Source: Dysidea avara (lineage: Eukaryota > Porifera > Demospongiae > Dictyoceratida > Dysideidae). Taken from it: DNA of 64,000 nucleotides. Below are positions 23,081 through 34,123 of the stretch, piece by piece. Below the pieces are notes generated by a model. It saw only the letters and a program-made list of their open reading frames with translations, did not search any database and had not been told where the DNA came from. The translations under genes and the position numbers were made by a program. Location of the stretch: positions 20,587,226 through 20,651,225 of the forward strand of contig NC_089276.1 in the NCBI RefSeq assembly GCF_963678975.1. The letters run 5' to 3'. Each line of letters opens with the position of its first letter. Within the stretch, counting starts at the first letter, position 1.

Positions 23081-23943
23081 GTGCATGAAATAACTTTTTA
23101 GACATGTGCTGACACACTGTCAGGACAACATGAAAGTTGAGTGGACATAAATCAACTTGTCCGGACATTTAATATTTTTTGTGTTTCTCCTTTTTTGCCT
23201 AATTATTTGTTTCAAGCATTGGGGTCACCAATGTACTGTACAACTGATTATTTCTTTCACTCACTAATAGTGACAGATCAGAAAAGTACAACATTTTAGG
23301 GTTTTGGTCACATATAAGAGGTCCTATAAAATTCAGTGCCATTACAGGAGCATTTGTAGGAAAGGAGAATTACCTTAGTAGTATAATAGCTATGTAATCA
23401 AACTTTACTACTGCTGCTTTGAAATAATGCCTCTATTTAAACGAACATCAATTGTAAAAAAATGAACTCCAATTTTTACAGATGAATACCACAAGTAAAA
23501 GCTAGTAATGGCTAACAGGTTATAAGTACATTTGCCAAGTACCTAAGTCAATAGGCTAGCACAACGTGTGTACTGTAACCTGTTGGTCTCTTGGGAATGG
23601 CTTTGTGGTCACACCACAAACCATAACTCAATTACATGCCAATGTCACTATGTCTGGCCCTACTATCACACTCTAAACTCAGTGCTATACCTTGAAAGGA
23701 CATTGTTTCCGGACAAATTCAATTATGGCCTGACAACTAGTGTAATTGACTGGAAATTGTCAGTGTCCCGACTGTTATTTTGCGCACTGCATATTTGACT
23801 CAGACCTATATGCAGGATATAACACATCAGCACACCAGATGGAGTTCTCCCAATTTGTATTTTGAATAAAGTTTTTCTCCTTTGCGAACTTCAGCATCCA
23901 ATTTCTTGCCAAACTTATGTACTTATTATTTTGAAGTATATAG
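23081..23943. other. Anonymous region
   Basis: No gene seen. It holds repeated GGACA/TGTCC words and an ACACATCAGCACACC block (23821) before the TG microsatellite. Confidence 0.35.
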
Positions 23944-24116
<173 letters not shown>

Positions 24117-25399
24117 ATGGTTATTCATTTATCAATTAGTGATTGGCCTGCCAGTTCTCTTCCCAGTTGCCCATTGCACCAGAAATAAGCAAGACTACAG
24201 AATTTGTGAACACTTCAAGAGAAGGAGAGGAAGCTGAAATGTGACAATAATATATGTCATAATGATTATAGAGTATACACAATGTTCAGATCAATGCTTG
24301 CATCTGAATATAGCAGTACATACAGTACATACATTTCTAAACCATACATGTACCCACAGTTGGTCAAAGGCCGGCTGTAGGCACACACCTGGTTTAAAAA
24401 GTATTGGTAGGCCCAGAGGATAGGAAGGAGTGAGTAGTAATCATGAAATTTTTCATGAAAAAATAAGTTACATCATATGATTACATCATGCATTATCCAT
24501 TATCTATCACTTTAAGGCTACAACTACAGTAGCAAGCTAAACTGCAATGGTTTAATAGTGGGCATGACACGCGAAGATTGATTGTGAAGAGATGAACATC
24601 GATTGCACAAGATGAATAAGCAGCTACAATAACACTAACAACATTTATTTGCAATTCTTTTGTAGACTATGAGTGCAGAAGCTTCAAAGGATACTTTTAT
24701 AATTCAAAGTTTACTTATAATAACCTTTAAACATTAGAAGCTTTGTCCCAGCCCTCAAAGAGCTGAAAGTATGTGGAAGCCTGGTTTTGTCAAATTTGGT
24801 CACTAATAAATTATTGAAGCATTGTTTAAAACATAACTGTAATGGAAGTATCTATGTTTTCCTTAAAATCCTGTACAGCCTCCTTGAAATAAATTCAAAT
24901 TGTTTTTAAAATGTTACGAAATTCTATATATTTCCTGCATACTTTTGTACATGCAGCATCACTTGTGCTTCCACCTACATACTTACTAGGAACATCCTTG
25001 GGTCATTACTACCAAAATATTCGGTAGTTTGAATTACAGATAAAACATTGGGTCATTTGTACCTATTTGAATTTACATCCACGGGTCCTGAAATTTTTTA
25101 TAGCTTGTAGAGATTTTTGAAATTTTACTTTGCAACAGAATTTCCATACATTTCCGGATACTAACACATCACTTGGTTCAAGTATTCTACTGTATAGCTA
25201 TACTACATGAAATCTTGAAATCATACAATGAAACCATGAAGTCTTGCCAAAAATCTTAAATCTTGTAGCTACAGCATGTTTACAGACCCCTCTATTACAA
25301 CAAGTGTCCAGAGTTGAGAGCATGTATCAAATATATTATGCGCCTGAAAATTCTGTCTTTTGTTTGTTGCTGTGTGAAGGAAAAAGCTTCACTAGGTCT
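24117..25399. other. Anonymous AT-rich region
   Basis: I see no gene, TIR or tandem repeat that I can support here. Confidence 0.35.
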
Positions 25400-25582
25400 T
25401 TACATCACTTGTGATGGTAGCTTTGTAAACATGTTTGCTGGTTTTGTGATAATGTGAATTTCAACACCAGTTTCTACCACCCATAATAACCCACTGTCAC
25501 ATAAGTATTTAAATTTCTTCCAATTTACATCGATTGACAAGTCCCTCACAAAGATTTCAGGATTTCTAAAAACTTCAGCCAT
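25400..25582 (-). CDS. Possible small exon or short gene, unknown
   Basis: A 60-codon ATG-to-stop frame (MAEVFRNPEIFVRDLSID...) with balanced amino-acid use and no low complexity. No motif is recognised. No splice sites or neighbours confirm it; it ends 45 bp left of a MITE. It could be chance. Confidence 0.18.
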   Translation of the reverse strand: MAEVFRNPEIFVRDLSIDVNWKKFKYLCDSGLLWVVETGVEIHIITKPANMFTKLPSQVM

Positions 25583-25626
25583 CGAGAGAATGTGTAGACA
25601 AATTTAACGGCCGCTGCAGGGACTGC

Positions 25627-25932
25627 CGAGGGATAGGTAACGACCTACGAACTTTCAAAGATGACTGTCCATATATTCATCTTTCAAAAATATGACTGCC
25701 CATATTTCATCTTTCAAGACAAATTTCAGTTCAAATATCTCCGTAAAATTCAGTAATTCAAAAATTAGTAAATCCGTAAATTATAGGCTCCGTAAAATTT
25801 CATTAATTTTGTTGCATCTTTTCTATTGTCAAATTTCATCTTTAAAACTGCACAAATTTCAGGCAATATTCCATCTTTCCAAAATAATTTCAGAAGTGAT
25901 CTACGAAATTTCAGGTCGTTACCTACTCCTCG
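25627..25932. mobile_element. MITE with 8-bp duplication and TAGGTAACGACCT ends
   Basis: 306 bp. Inverted ends CGAGGGATAGGTAACGACCT and (inverted) CGAGGAGTAGGTAACGACCT. Exact 8-bp flanking duplication GGGACTGC (25619-25626, 25933-25940). Internal repeats of ATTTCATCTTTC. The 8-bp duplication suggests hAT, but the ends lack the usual YAGNG start. Confidence 0.8.
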
Positions 25933-26137
25933 GGGACTGCGGTGCAAAATTAGCTTAGTACAGGTGGTACTTATCAGTTTCATTTTCATGGGGTGCTGGT
26001 TAAATACTTTCTTGAAATATGTCACGCATCAAGAAATTGCAAAAAATCTTGGAAACGCAATGGGCAAGTGCAAGCGCGTATATCACTACAAATCACTAAC
26101 CGGGTAAGAAGAACCGGAGGAGTCAGTGTAATGTTTA

Positions 26138-26525
26138 GGCCACTCCAAATAAATTCTCTGTTTCCCGTCCTGGACACTGGCATATTCGCATGCGGGCGGG
26201 CGGTCCATTTCCATTTTTCATTATAAGATTGGCTAGCCTTTCAAGCCATTATTTGTCTGGAACAGCCAAATAGGCTGCATAAAAGCATGCTTAAGCTTGT
26301 TCCTTCCTTAGTAAGTTGCAAAAATAACACAAACGCGACGTTTGTGCTGACTTGATAGCACTGCTGACAAGTGAGCTGACACTGTTTCAAGATAGCTTTT
26401 ACTGAGTCTATCAGTATGCAAGAATAACCGGAAATAATGGAAGAATACGGAATAATGGAATATTTAGAGTTGGCAGTAACCAGATGCGGGCAGCGGACGG
26501 GAAACAGAATTTATTTGGAGTGGCC
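26138..26525. mobile_element. PIF/Harbinger-type MITE
   Basis: 388 bp with ends GGCCACTCCAAATAAATTCT and inverted partner ATTTATTTGGAGTGGCC, flanked by TTA on both sides. TWA duplications and GG-starting ends are typical of Harbinger. It is the same family as 59732-60830 and preserves that copy's empty insertion site at about 26218. Confidence 0.85.
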
Positions 26526-27114
26526 TTATATGTGGTTATGTAACATTCCTGTCTAATATGAAAAAACATGGGAATTTTGAAGTTTTCTTTAGTACTGAAG
26601 GCTTTCGCCACCTCTCAGCTCACCAGCGCGTCAAAATAGACCGTCACACCAAAATCTATGGTCACACCCTTCAGTCACTGCATAGATCCTTTACACCAAC
26701 AATTAAACTTTACGTATTGTGAAAGCTGCATACGTATTCAACGAGGTGTTCAAACGTATGATTATAGCAAACAAACAAGCTCACCTTCCGCCATTAGTCG
26801 AACGAAGCAGGCTGACTCGGCTCTCGAGCCACAGAAGTCACGACCCTTAGTATACCACTTTCCTTCCGAGATAAGACAACTGAAGGATTGAAGTATGATC
26901 CAAACGAAATGCTAACAACAATATGTCGCTTTCCTTATATACTAAGGCTATAAGCACGCCTCTCACTTTCTTTGGCCAATTCCAGGGAGCGTGTTTTCCG
27001 TCGAAATAGCCGTTTCCGCAGACTATAAACATGCACCTCTCAAGCATGTAAACAATTTACCGCAAACTCGTTACTCCCACAAAAGTTGAATTTAACACGA
27101 GTGCGTATGTGTAT
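26526..27114. other. Anonymous region between MITEs
   Basis: Slightly more GC-rich than its surroundings. No supported gene. Confidence 0.35.
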
Positions 27115-27173
27115 TAGTCTCGTGCCCAGCCGGGCTCGCGCTATTAGCGCGAGCCCGGCTGGGCACGAGACTA
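27115..27173. repeat. Perfect GC-rich hairpin, 28-bp stem
   Basis: Left arm TAGTCTCGTGCCCAGCCGGG + CTCGCGCT, loop ATT, exact inverted right arm. The TAGTCTCG start equals the ends of the element at 43871, so it looks like the two ends of such an element joined with almost no interior. Confidence 0.85.
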
Positions 27174-27204
27174 TATGTGTATAGCCATAGGGTTTCGTTA
27201 TCGG

Positions 27205-27227
27205 GGATTGCGCATCCGTGGTCATTT
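27205..27227 (+). repeat. Left terminal inverted repeat of the two-gene transposon
   Basis: GGATTGCGCATCCGTGGTCA plus TTT, the exact complement of 29631-29653. Confidence 0.85.
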
Positions 27228-27252
27228 GAAAGTTTAGGGAAATCAAAAATAG

Positions 27253-27257
27253 CCAAT
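27253..27257 (+). promoter_or_regulatory. CCAAT box upstream of the SHOCT-domain gene
   Basis: CCAAT 59 bp before the ATG at 27316, inside the left TIR. No TATA box is obvious. Confidence 0.35.
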
Positions 27258-27315
27258 GAAATTTGTTTGAGGCACGAGATCAACTGGATCTTGGCGCAAG
27301 TCTTGGTGTGGCAGA

Positions 27316-28469
27316 ATGTCCGCGGAAAATACTGGCGGTAATCTCGGTGGTAATAGTACGCCTACGGTCACAACAGTTGTGAATGTGGTGGGAGCAAGGA
27401 ACACCACAGTGACGTCCAGTGAGCACGGAAAAACTGTGACAGTGCCGGTGTCCAATAATGCACCTGTTGTTCCCCCAAGAAACCCGCCACCTACTCAGAA
27501 TTCTTTGCCAATGTTGTTACATCTACTCAGTCAAGCGTCAAGAAATACTCCTCCAGTCACAGCTGTTACTAGTCGCAGTCCTCTTGTGCCAGTGAATACA
27601 CCAGTAAAACCCACGTTGAGTTTTAATGTTAAAATATTCAACCCACTAAAGAAAAAGGATTTTGAGACTTGTGTTCTTAGAGGAGTGACTAAAGAAGCCA
27701 TTTTAACACCAACTTTGATGCGAACGGAGTTGAGAAGCAGTTTGGAGCAAGTTTAATTTCAGCTGACCTGGATTGTTCAATAGGGTACCTAAAAGGTGGT
27801 AGCAAACTGACCATATGTTCCTCAGCTGACATCGATGAGGTATGGAAATGTGGTATGAACGGAGAGAGTGTCACCTTGTGGTGTTATGCACCCAAGCAAA
27901 ATGAACATAGCAGTGACAGTGATGATCCTTTGCCACAAAAAAAGAAGCGTAAGAAATTAAGTGCACTTGAAGAAAAGAACAAGAGAGTGGAATCTGTAAT
28001 CTCACAGTTACGGGAAAGGCATAGAACTAGATTTACTAACATTCAGTACAGACTCTGGGGGGAAATGGTTGATGTTGGTACTCACAAGTAAGTGTGCATG
28101 TGGTAGCTAGTATAATGTGGTGTGTTATGTATAGTCGTACATTATTACAGGTCTTTGGATGATCCACCCGGCATTCCAGCATTCTGTGGTCGCCAGAAGT
28201 CGTCAAACAGTAATAGTACTGTACATGCCCTGACAAATGCCATGTCAGAAATGGCAAAGAATATCACTTCAATTAGTGCTGCTCCTAACAAGCCTGATTT
28301 ATGTACATCAACATCAATCTCACCAGGGAAAGTGGCTAACTTGAGGGCCAGTTACCTACAACAGTTACGAGATCTGTATCAGCTATTTGATTGTGGTGCT
28401 ATCACACAATCCGAATTTATTGAACAGAAGAAACCTATATTGGACCAACTTACAAAGCTGAAACCTTAA
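27316..28469 (+). CDS. Nuclear-type protein with C-terminal SHOCT-like helix, transposon-borne, two exons
   Basis: Exons 27316-28087 and 28151-28469, joined by GTAAGT...TTACAG with the Lys codon split AA|G. The ATG at 27316 has A at -3. The product is about 360 residues. A Thr/Pro/Val-rich N-terminus comes first. A globular part follows (KIFNPLKKKDFETCVLRGV, then DCSIGYLKGGSKLTICSS), then a basic cluster PQKKKRKK (nuclear-localisation-like), a helical segment (ALEEKNKRVESVISQLRERH) and THKSLDDPPGIPAF. The C-terminus (LQQLRDLYQLFDCGAITQSE...) is a SHOCT-type short helical domain. The frame changes once near 27735 in a TTT run, after which homologous-looking sequence continues, so one base is missing or lost. 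Function unknown. Its place inside the TIRs suggests a transposon accessory protein. Confidence 0.72.
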
Positions 28470-28625
28470 CTTTATGTTCAAGACTTCACCCGTAATTCAT
28501 GATTTTAATATGAATGTGTGTATGCGTATGTATGCACATGTCACTGTAGCTTTTGTATCTTCTAATCAGTAAAGTTGAAATACATGTCAATGAAAAATTG
28601 AAGTTATCAGTTGTGCATGATATTC

Positions 28626-29574
28626 TTAGACGTATCCAGAAAACTTTATATATTGTCTACAGTTATCCACTGTAACTGACTGAAATGCCATCAGTAATAT
28701 GCTTGCTATTGACAGTGATGTATTCAGCAATAAGTTATTAGCTTGCAGAAACTGTTTAACTTCTCCAAAAACACACTCTATTGGGTTTAAGTCTGGTGAA
28801 TAAGGTGGTAAGAAATTACCAAGGCTCCAACACCACAAATGGCATTCACGGCAGCATCGGTATGGTGAATGGAAGCGTTGTCCAAAACGACTATGGAATT
28901 ATGATTAATTCCATCAAATGGCATCAAAAGAGGCAACAGCTGGGTATACAAAAAGGTGTCTCCATTGACAGTATTTTCTGTAATGTACACATCCTGCACA
29001 CCATCCATTGATAGTATGCCTATAGCAGAGTAACATACTCCCCTGAGCTGCAGCTGGTGGTCCTGAGGAGCAAGACCTCGAATGCCATACCCATATTGAC
29101 GCAGCGCATTCCTCCTATCACAGCCTGTTTCGTCTATCCATAAAATCATTGCTGGATCAAATGCAGACATTTCAGCAATGAACTGTGCCCTCAGTAACTC
29201 TGATCTTTGTAAAGCTATGTGTGTAATCTTCTGTCGACTGAGCCCAATTTTATTCACTGCACGACATATGGTAGATACATCAACGTGACATCCTGCCTTC
29301 TGAAATTCTGCTTGTAGTTCTCTCAGAAATATTCCTGGATTAGACAATATAAGGTCAATTAAAAGGTATTTATCGCTTTCGCTCAGTTTAGAACAGCAAC
29401 CATTTCGTCGTACTGTTTTTCCACCTGACCCGTAGCGTTAAACCTCTCAGCATACCTCAACACAGTTCTTTCGCTAACAAAAAGTGTCTTGGCCACATCT
29501 TCAGCTGGCCTTCTTAAACAAACATGATGCCAGACAATGCGCCACCGCAAATCATTTGAATAAGACCAGGGCAT
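28626..29574 (-). CDS. Tc1/IS630-like DDE transposase, frame-broken
   Basis: About 316 residues from the ATG at 29574. The N-terminal helix-turn-helix (MPWSYSNDLRWRIVWHHV..VSERTVLRYAERF) binds transposon ends in this family. A second region (NPGIFLRELQAEFQKAGC...VSTICRAVNKIGLSRQK) is the paired second HTH. The DDE_3 catalytic core shows ILWIDETGCDRR (first Asp), VVLDNASIHH (second Asp) and LPPYSPDLNPIE (Glu), with about 34 residues between the last two, as in Tc1-like enzymes. Two one-base frame changes, near 29405 (A5 run) and 28805 (TTT), split the frame into three; every domain is otherwise intact. It runs convergently to the SHOCT gene inside shared TIRs. Confidence 0.85.
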
Positions 29575-29589
29575 TGCTACTTCAATGTG

Positions 29590-29594
29590 ATTGG
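29590..29594 (-). promoter_or_regulatory. CCAAT box upstream of the transposase
   Basis: ATTGG on the plus strand, 16 bp before the transposase ATG, inside the right TIR. Confidence 0.3.
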
Positions 29595-29630
29595 TTATTA
29601 ATCACGTGTGCCCATGGCCCCAAAACGCTT

Positions 29631-29653
29631 AAATGACCACGGATGCGCAATCC
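29631..29653 (-). repeat. Right terminal inverted repeat of the two-gene transposon
   Basis: Exact inverted match to 27205-27227. Confidence 0.85.
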
Positions 29654-29668
29654 ACGACATCCTACGGA

Positions 29669-30539
29669 TCACGTGATCACTTTTAAACCACAAAAATGAC
29701 GTTACACCGGAAACGCTGGTCGAGTCAGTAAGCGCCTATAGGCGTTTTTTTTTGCGTTCTTATTACTGTGCACTGTTTAAAGCGTCTGGGACTTCTGTCT
29801 GACACCCCTGTCTGATACGGTAAAATGGTTGATTAAGGCAAGGATGAAGGCATATGACAGGTAAACTTTTAAGATATTAAATGTGTGCACTCACACACCA
29901 AATACTGCAATTTCTACACCTTTGAACAGAGCATGTTCAGCCTTGACATCCTAGTGGCCAACACTGAGGCTTAGCAACTATTAGTGCAATACCATGTAAT
30001 ACAGAGCGTGCATTGATTTTGGGTTATGTAAGGGCCATTTACAAGATGCAAATTCCAGCACTGGTTTTGAGGATGCTGGGGGCTTTCACGGGTAGTAGGT
30101 GGTGTGTATTTGAGAAGTTGTGTGATTTTGTAACAACTGTATATTGTATAGTCTTGTAAATCTAAGATACAGTCAAATCAAGCCTCTGGTTGAATTATGC
30201 TATGGGTGTGAAAGTATTGCTGATGGTTTATAAATCAGATTTTAAAATTGTTAACATTACAGATATTTAATTTCTATTAAATATTTGATTGCTCAATAAT
30301 GACATACTGTGAAAGATTAGAAGTTACAAACATGATGAAATGGTGTCCAATTATGTAGAACAGTCAAACTATAGTGGTTGTTTCATAGGCTAAAGCGACA
30401 GTGAATGATTGGATTAGAGGATTAACAAATAAATTCTGCTTTTAAAGTTTCTGTGAGGGCATGCCAACATCTATCTCCTTAGAAATAGTTGTATCAACCA
30501 GAAAATACCATTTATCCTTAGCAAATTTTCATTGCCAAC
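29669..30539. other. Anonymous region
   Basis: A small hairpin with a T tract (GCGCCTATAGGCG then T9, about 29731-29752) is the only structure noted. No supported gene. Confidence 0.35.
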
Positions 30540-30752
30540 GACTAACCAAGCTTGCAAGAATAGAGCATGTCAGCACAAACTACATCCAGCATCGGGATAA
30601 CCCTACATCACAACAATCAGGCCGTAGGGTCCTCCCCCAACACACACACACACTTTGACAAGCTACCCCAGACAGCCAAGATATTAGAAACGGTATTAGG
30701 CAACATGTCCAATGATGATCTGCTCCACAAGCCAATCACACCAAATGACGGT
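30540..30752 (+). pseudogene. Coding-like segment with possible donor site, unknown family
   Basis: A plus-strand frame including LPQTAKILETVLGNMSNDDL ends at a consensus donor (GTTG|GTAAGT, about 30762). It also stays open past that site. Composition looks protein-like, but no family is recognised. It may be the same decayed element as 31863-32720. Confidence 0.25.
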
Positions 30753-31862
30753 TGCCAAGTTGGTAAGTTCCCCAAACAGGAGCCCCTACTCCCAGCAACC
30801 AGCCAACTGTATCTCTGGTCAATGCCACCCATATTACACTACAACACAATTCAGCTCCAATAAATATTGAAATATAGACTACCAAAATAATAGAAACTAT
30901 AGAAGATATACATTTGATAAATTTCAAGTGTCTTTCCATGCATTACAAAACTAATGCACGGATACAAAAACAACTGTATGAAAATTATCCACAGTATGGA
31001 CAAGTCACTCTGACGACCTCCAACATGTGTGTAAACACCACTCCACTGGCTCATCAATGAGCACTACAAGAATTTAAATATAAACACACATCAAATTGAT
31101 ATGCATATACATCCTCAATACAAACACACAACTAACAAAATTGGGACAACAAATCACTGAACAATCTGACCCACTTTGTACTGACAACTCAAATACCAGA
31201 AAAGGAGAATGCAAACACAACATGAAAGTACAGATAATACGTGAGATAGATCCCAGCAACGAATAGATCTAACATTAGAATTTATGTATAAACAGACTAA
31301 AATGTGTCTATTCACAAGGTCTCAACTGGATAGAAAGGGACAAGGAGACCAGACACCTACTCTACCAACAGCACTGATAACAGTAACCCCTCATCACCAC
31401 GGAATGATAATAACAAAAATAAAAAATCTGTAATTACACATGAGCTCACTTAATCCTCAAATATTCCATGAAAATCCAACACCACTTCACGGATGACAAC
31501 CACTTCACGGATGACAAGTGAGCTGTAGTAATCCCACCCCAGTGGTTGACGCCAGCATTGACACACATAGCTAAAGAAAAAGAGGAACAATAACATTGAG
31601 CTAGTTATCCAACCAACTAGCGAACCATTCAACCTTAAGCACAAGAATAACAACCATTGGAGGCATACAAATTACAACATGTGACACTGACACACACACA
31701 CACACATGTACGTACATTCCATTCAAGTAGCTACAGTGTATAGACACCATAGGTTCAGAACATAATTTTTTTTAAGCCACAATTGAAATAATGCATAAGA
31801 AAAATTAATAGAAAACTTACGAATTCACTAATGTGTATGTACAAAAAAATGAACTTGTTTTA

Positions 31863-32720
31863 ACTGAGTGTAATGGACGGAGTCAGATCAAGACCAACAG
31901 CCAGGATGAGGATGTCTCTGACAACGACATAGAGGTCCAGCCTGTTACAACTGGCACGCCAGCTGCCACTAACGATCTGATGTCATCATTCCTTGAAGGG
32001 AGAAGGTCACTGATACATAATGGTTGAGCCTCTTCATCACCAGCAGCCATTGCTACTGCTGTCACCAGCCCCACATTGGATACAGCCACTCCTACTCAAA
32101 TGGCAGCAGTAGCCAGATGAAAAGTGGGAATGGCAAAGATAATGATAATGATCATGATCTATTATTAACACAACTCATCGCTGATGAGCAGCCAACAACC
32201 AACTCAACATCTATTGAACAGGTGAACCAGCTCCAGCTGGAGAAAGAACTAGTGAAAATTAGATTTCAACTAGCCAGGTCAACAAGGCAAAGAGACATAC
32301 AGTAGTGAGACAATCAGGATGGCACTGGCCCGTGGCAGTGTACCACCTGGAAAAATTGAGCCAAATATCATGTACAAAGACGACAGGGAATTCACCCCCA
32401 AGTGGATACAAAAACTGACTGCGGCTGAACAAGAACTAGCTGCAACTATCGTGGAGCATCTAACCAAACTAATCAAAAAAATGTGATAGTCACATCAGGA
32501 AGCTCACCAGTGAATCCCTGGCCACAATGAAGAGACTTGATCCAGCCAATGCAATCACCCACTTCAGGGAGACACTGACTATGGCCAATGAGGAAAGACT
32601 AAAGTAAAACAGAGACATAAAAAAGAGGAATCTACAGTCGAAAAGAACAACAGGTGGCACCCCACCCCCCAAAAAGCACAGGCCGGTTGAGGAAGGCCAT
32701 CAACATTTTGCACTATTATA
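31863..32720 (+). pseudogene. Decayed ORF with coiled-coil, probable mobile-element remnant
   Basis: Protein-like sequence shifts between frames several times. An acidic Ser/Thr segment (DEDVSDNDIEVQPVTTG), an Ala/Thr-rich segment and a heptad-like helix (EQVNQLQLEKELVKIRFQLA) come first. A segment MALARGSVPPGKIEPN...LTAAEQELAATIVEHL and a basic tail with PPPKKHRP follow. The succession suggests one protein of about 280-300 residues broken by indels and stops. The layout resembles a retroelement ORF1 or gag-like protein, but I see no zinc knuckle and cannot assign a family. Confidence 0.35.
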
Positions 32721-33116
32721 ATGTATTTGCACAATTAAGTTTCACTGTAATGTAATACCAAATGTCCGCAAAATTATTTGCTAAATTCATAACTAATAGT
32801 GAACTTCTAAACACCGGTATATGTCCAAAATAATTTGGGACATATCCTCAAATACTTGGAAATATGATGACCAATGGAACTCCATTGGAACATAATTCAA
32901 TGGCGTTCACATCAGAGAAATGTTAACAATGAACACAAGCTAAAATACTTACATGGGGCACAAAAGGTTTCATAGCAACCAATCCACACTTTGATGAAAG
33001 GACCACTATGCCCAGAGCTTTCCAACCCCCCCCCCCCCCAAATTTGTGCTACGGTAACTGAGCCAAGGATGATTCCAGCGAAAGGCCTATGGAGCGGCTG
33101 GTGGTGTTAAAGCATT
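32721..33116. other. Anonymous region with poly-C tract
   Basis: Contains a run of 14 C at about 33027-33040. No gene. Confidence 0.4.
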
Positions 33117-33284
33117 TCCAAAAAAAGCCCTAATACAACTTATCTTTACCAGGATCTTAATAAATATTACAATAGGATCGCAATAACTTATTGATTGTAA
33201 CGTGTTCTGTGATTTACATCCTAGGCAAACCAGCTGTGCTGCCTGCCTAGTAATTAATAATAAAGAATAAAGAATAAAGAAAGA
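33117..33284 (+). mobile_element. LINE 3' terminal fragment with AATAAAG tail
   Basis: A short plus-strand segment ending in CCTAGTAATTAATAATAAAG and tandem AATAAAG units, the usual 3' signature of CR1/L2-like LINEs. The minus-strand RT reading stops exactly where this tail begins, so it probably inserted into the larger LINE. Confidence 0.55.
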
Positions 33285-33356
33285 TAGTGATGTATTAAGG
33301 ATTACTCCCAAGTAAGTATGTTGATCAGATAGATTTAAGATGTGATTATTGAGGGT

Positions 33357-33965
33357 TTAGACGTGATTGAATGGTGTCAAAGATCTTGTACAACGTATGA
33401 CAGTACATTTACTAACATTGAATCTAAGTTGCCAGGTGTTTGCCCATTCTGATAACCTATTCAGGTCTTCTTGAAGCATGTTGGCGCCTTCTGCACTGTT
33501 AATAACTCTGTAAAGTAGACAATCATCAGCAAACAAGCGGAGTGGTGAGTTGATATCTTTAGTAATGTCATTAATGTACAACAGAAACATTAATGGTCCG
33601 AGCACTGTGCCTTGTGGTACTCCAGAAAGCACTGGTACTGGACTCGAGGATTCACTATCTAACACAACACACTGGGAGCGGTGAGTAAACCAAGTTTGGA
33701 TGCAATTATAACTATTGCCATTAATTCCATAGAATCTTAATTTAGTCAGTAGTCGCTGGTGTGGCACTGTGTCAAATGCTTTGGAAAAGTCTAATAGGAT
33801 GATGTCTATTTGTTTTTGGTGATCTAAAGCAAAGGATATATCTTCAGTTAGTGTGATGAGTTGAGTTACACATGAATGGTTTGCTCTGAATCCATGCTGA
33901 TATTCAATTAATATGTTGTTCTGATTTAGGTGGCTCATGATAGAGTGATATATGATATGCTCCAT
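33357..33965 (-). pseudogene. LINE ORF2 reverse transcriptase core
   Basis: An open frame of 202 residues spanning RT motifs. It includes EYQHGFRANHSCVTQL, IILLDFSKAFDTVPHQRLL (first catalytic Asp), VLSGVPQGTVLGPLMFLLYI and the catalytic FADD box. It stops at an in-frame TAA after PFNHV, and homologous sequence continues to about 33285 (TYLGVILNTSLSF). This is the non-LTR RT fold of the CR1/L2/jockey group. Upstream pieces are in other frames. Confidence 0.88.
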
Positions 33966-34123
33966 GACTTTAGCACAAATGGAGGTTAATGAAATAGGAC
34001 GATAATTAGCAACATTACTACGACTACCCTTTTTATGTACAGGACATATATTAGCTTTTAGCCAGTCATTTGGTAAAAGACTTGTAGATAGAGATTGAGT
34101 AAAAATTATATGTAGTATCGGTG

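Larger units (their letters stand above)
27185..29668. mobile_element. TIR DNA transposon with two convergent genes
   Basis: Exact 23-bp inverted repeats at 27205-27227 and 29631-29653 (starting GGATTGCGCATCCGTGGTCA). They extend outward imperfectly over a block like CCRTAGGRTKTCGT to about 27185 and 29668. Between them lie a spliced plus-strand gene (27316-28469) and a minus-strand DDE transposase (28626-29574), converging with 156 bp between stops. Each has a CCAAT box between its start and the adjacent TIR. The layout implies both genes belong to one mobile unit. I could not read a target-site duplication, so the exact ends are open. Confidence 0.75.

Noticed and set aside
28036-29011. Frames antisense to the SHOCT gene and transposase
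   Set aside because: Shadows of genes with recognised domains on the other strand.
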